From a bacterium (lineage in GTDB: Bacteria; Desulfobacterota; UBA8473): 7,610 nt of DNA. Where the stretch lies: assembly GCA_009773075.1 (NCBI GenBank), contig WOUX01000037.1, forward strand, positions 1 to 7,610, written 5' to 3'. Shown here in pieces: positions 6,267 through 7,610 of this stretch (within the stretch, counting starts at the first letter, position 1; every line of letters starts with the position of its first letter). Under the pieces are notes generated by a model. It had not been told where the DNA came from, made no database searches, and saw only the letters and a program-made list of their open reading frames with translations. Position numbers and translations under genes: made by a program.

Positions 6267-6285
6267 ATAAGATGATTATCTATTT
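6265..6285. terminator. Weak bidirectional hairpin between convergent genes
   Basis: AAAT (6265-6268) with AGAT (6270-6273) can pair with ATCT (6278-6281) and ATTT (6282-6285), with a one-base bulge and a GATT loop. It overlaps the stop codons of the Rrf2 gene and the kinase, which end only 13 bases apart. It is A/T-only in most pairs and therefore weak. It is the only candidate seen for ending either transcript. Confidence 0.25.
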
Positions 6286-7610
6286 CGAACCGGAGGCTGG
6301 GATATTTGCATTATTTTTGGGCAGCCAGATTCTAAAGCACGAGCCTTTGTCCTTTTCAGATTCTACGTTTATAGTTCCTCCATGTTCCGATACAATTTTC
6401 TTTACGACTAACAGTCCAAGACCTGTACCTGTTGAACCCTTGGTGCTGACCATTCCGTGAAAAATCTTTTCCTGGATTTCTTTTTTTATTCCAATGCCGT
6501 TGTCTGATACTTCGAAGATAATCCCATGCTGATTTTTCGATTCTAGTCTAATGACAATTCGGCCTGGACATCCAGGAGGAGTAGCATCGATCGCGTTAGA
6601 TACCAAGTTCATTAGACATTGATGCAAGGCGTATGAATCTACGTAAATATCACCGAAATCCCCTTCGTATTCCGAAATAATTTCAATATTCTTATTATGG
6701 GCTTTATTCTCCATTGTTTCGATAACATCCTCAACTATATTTTTGGGGTCATACTTCTCAAAAATAGGCTCACGGTCTTTTGCATAGTTCAATAGGTTAA
6801 TCACAAGCTCAGAAATGAGGTCGATGTTTTTTTCGATCATCCTCCAACCCTTTTGAGTATCCTTTTCATCACTTATCATATTCCCCTTCTTGTAAATGTA
6901 CACCCCCCCCAAGAGGCCATCCAGGATGTTCTTGATCGAGTGGCTGATACTGGCGACAGCCTGACCAGTTGCACCCAGTCGTTCAGACTGGATCAGCTCC
7001 TGCCTAAGGCGCTTTACTTCCCGAAGGTCCTGGAAAAAGAAAACCTTCCCTAAATGTTCTTCTTCCTCGTACAGGTTTATGCCCGAGAGTCTAACCGGTA
7101 TTGGCTCTTTGTTCTTGTCCATGATTTCAGATTCCATGGGTTTAAAACCGCGCAACACCAGACCATAATCATATATAAGTGGACGGTTAATCTTTACAGC
7201 AATCTCTTCGGAAAAGAAATCTTTTAAAGTCTGTCTGTCAATGACATCAGATTCGCAATATCCGGTCAGGTTTTCGGCCACAAGGTTGAAAATCTTTACA
7301 GTCCCCATCTCATTCGCTGCGATGATTCCCATTAAAGAATTCTGAATCATGTTGCTCTGGAATTTGTAAGACTTCTCAAGTTCAGCCCTGGAAGTCTTGA
7401 GCATGTAAATCATGTGTTGAAATGAATCCGCCAATTGAACGATCTCATCTCCTTTATGGGTTTTGTAGACTTCACATTTTCTACATCCTTTGAGCTTTTC
7501 GGGAAATTTGGGTTCGTAACCCTCACAAGGTGTACCATCGACAAACCAACATTGAACTGCTATATTTGTGTAGGCTGCACAGTCCCTATGCCCGCACTTT
7601 TTAATCTCCG
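6280..7610 (-). CDS. PAS sensor histidine kinase with cysteine-rich HAMP insert, 5' end outside the window
   Basis: The frame is open from the right edge to TAG (complement of 6280-6282); the real start lies beyond 7610. A TTG at 7434 is internal and not the start. Reading from the edge: a cysteine-rich block with C-x4-C-x9-CW-x7-C-x13-C-x2-C (codons 7596 down to 7474); then KGDEIVQLADSFQHMI, the second helix of a HAMP domain (about 7454-7404); a PAS domain (about 7365-7015, FFFQDLREVKRL at its end); a dimerization and phosphoacceptor domain with ISHSIKNIL (phosphoacceptor His codon 6940-6942); and an HATPase domain with N-box NLVSNAIDA, G1 DNGIGI (Asp codon 6502-6504) and G2 GTGLGL (near 6429-6412). 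HAMP implies upstream membrane helices and probably a periplasmic sensor. It lacks a receiver domain, so a separate response regulator is expected outside the window. It converges on the Rrf2 gene. Confidence 0.93.
   Translation of the reverse strand, partial: EIKKCGHRDCAAYTNIAVQCWFVDGTPCEGYEPKFPEKLKGCRKCEVYKTHKGDEIVQLADSFQHMIYMLKTSRAELEKSYKFQSNMIQNSLMGIIAANEMGTVKIFNLVAENLTGYCESDVIDRQTLKDFFSEEIAVKINRPLIYDYGLVLRGFKPMESEIMDKNKEPIPVRLSGINLYEEEEHLGKVFFFQDLREVKRLRQELIQSERLGATGQAVASISHSIKNILDGLLGGVYIYKKGNMISDEKDTQKGWRMIEKNIDLISELVINLLNYAKDREPIFEKYDPKNIVEDVIETMENKAHNKNIEIISEYEGDFGDIYVDSYALHQCLMNLVSNAIDATPPGCPGRIVIRLESKNQHGIIFEVSDNGIGIKKEIQEKIFHGMVSTKGSTGTGLGLLVVKKIVSEHGGTINVESEKDKGSCFRIWLPKNNANIPASGSK

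Noticed and set aside
7432..7434. TTG at 7434 as the start of the kinase
   Set aside because: The frame continues without a stop to the window edge through a cysteine-rich block and HAMP helix, so the TTG is internal.
1..7610. CRISPR arrays, tRNA genes, insertion sequences or att sites
   Set aside because: No spaced direct repeats, cloverleaf sequences, transposase motifs or terminal inverted repeats were seen.

Overview
The window is about 43 percent GC by impression and comes from a Gram-negative-type bacterial chromosome. The divergent membrane pyrophosphatase with a secreted-type N-terminus, the three-cysteine Rrf2 regulator and the sensor kinase with a cysteine-rich insert in its HAMP region fit an anaerobic or microaerobic lineage. 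Planctomycetota of the anammox (Brocadiales) type, or a deltaproteobacterial group, are the best guesses. This is inference from protein flavour, not an identification.

Layout. Positions 1-435 hold no complete gene. They contain a possible structured leader, one or two coding-looking scraps on the minus strand, and a short leader reading frame with a very strong ribosome site. A membrane-bound proton-pumping pyrophosphatase (hppA, 436-2847) follows and ends in a clear stem-loop (2882-2919). Ornithine carbamoyltransferase (argF, 3006-3965) comes next, apparently away from other arginine genes. A 27-codon reading frame (4047-4130) lies directly ahead of an AcuB-like CBS-CBS-ACT sensor protein (4145-4801); its stop codon abuts that gene's ribosome site. 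Positions 4802-5151 contain an unassigned open frame with a CxxC motif, two hairpins, two similar promoter-like blocks and a palindrome. These precede a two-gene unit: a cysteine-containing protein that may be B3/B4-like (5152-5826) and an Rrf2-family regulator with an Fe-S-type cysteine triad (5832-6266). A PAS sensor histidine kinase on the minus strand converges on the regulator with a 13-base gap and runs off the right edge of the window (6280 to beyond 7610).

How the parts may work together. The pyrophosphatase conserves the energy of PPi hydrolysis as an ion gradient. The CBS/ACT protein probably senses adenylates and a small ligand such as an amino acid. The Rrf2 protein probably senses Fe-S status, redox or NO and may control its own two-gene unit through the palindrome at 5086-5107. 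The kinase is a multi-domain sensor whose partner response regulator is not in the window. No complete new defence or mobile system is visible. The most unusual signals are the tiny translated-looking frames ahead of hppA and the CBS gene, the duplicated promoter/operator block, and the cysteine-rich HAMP insert of the kinase.
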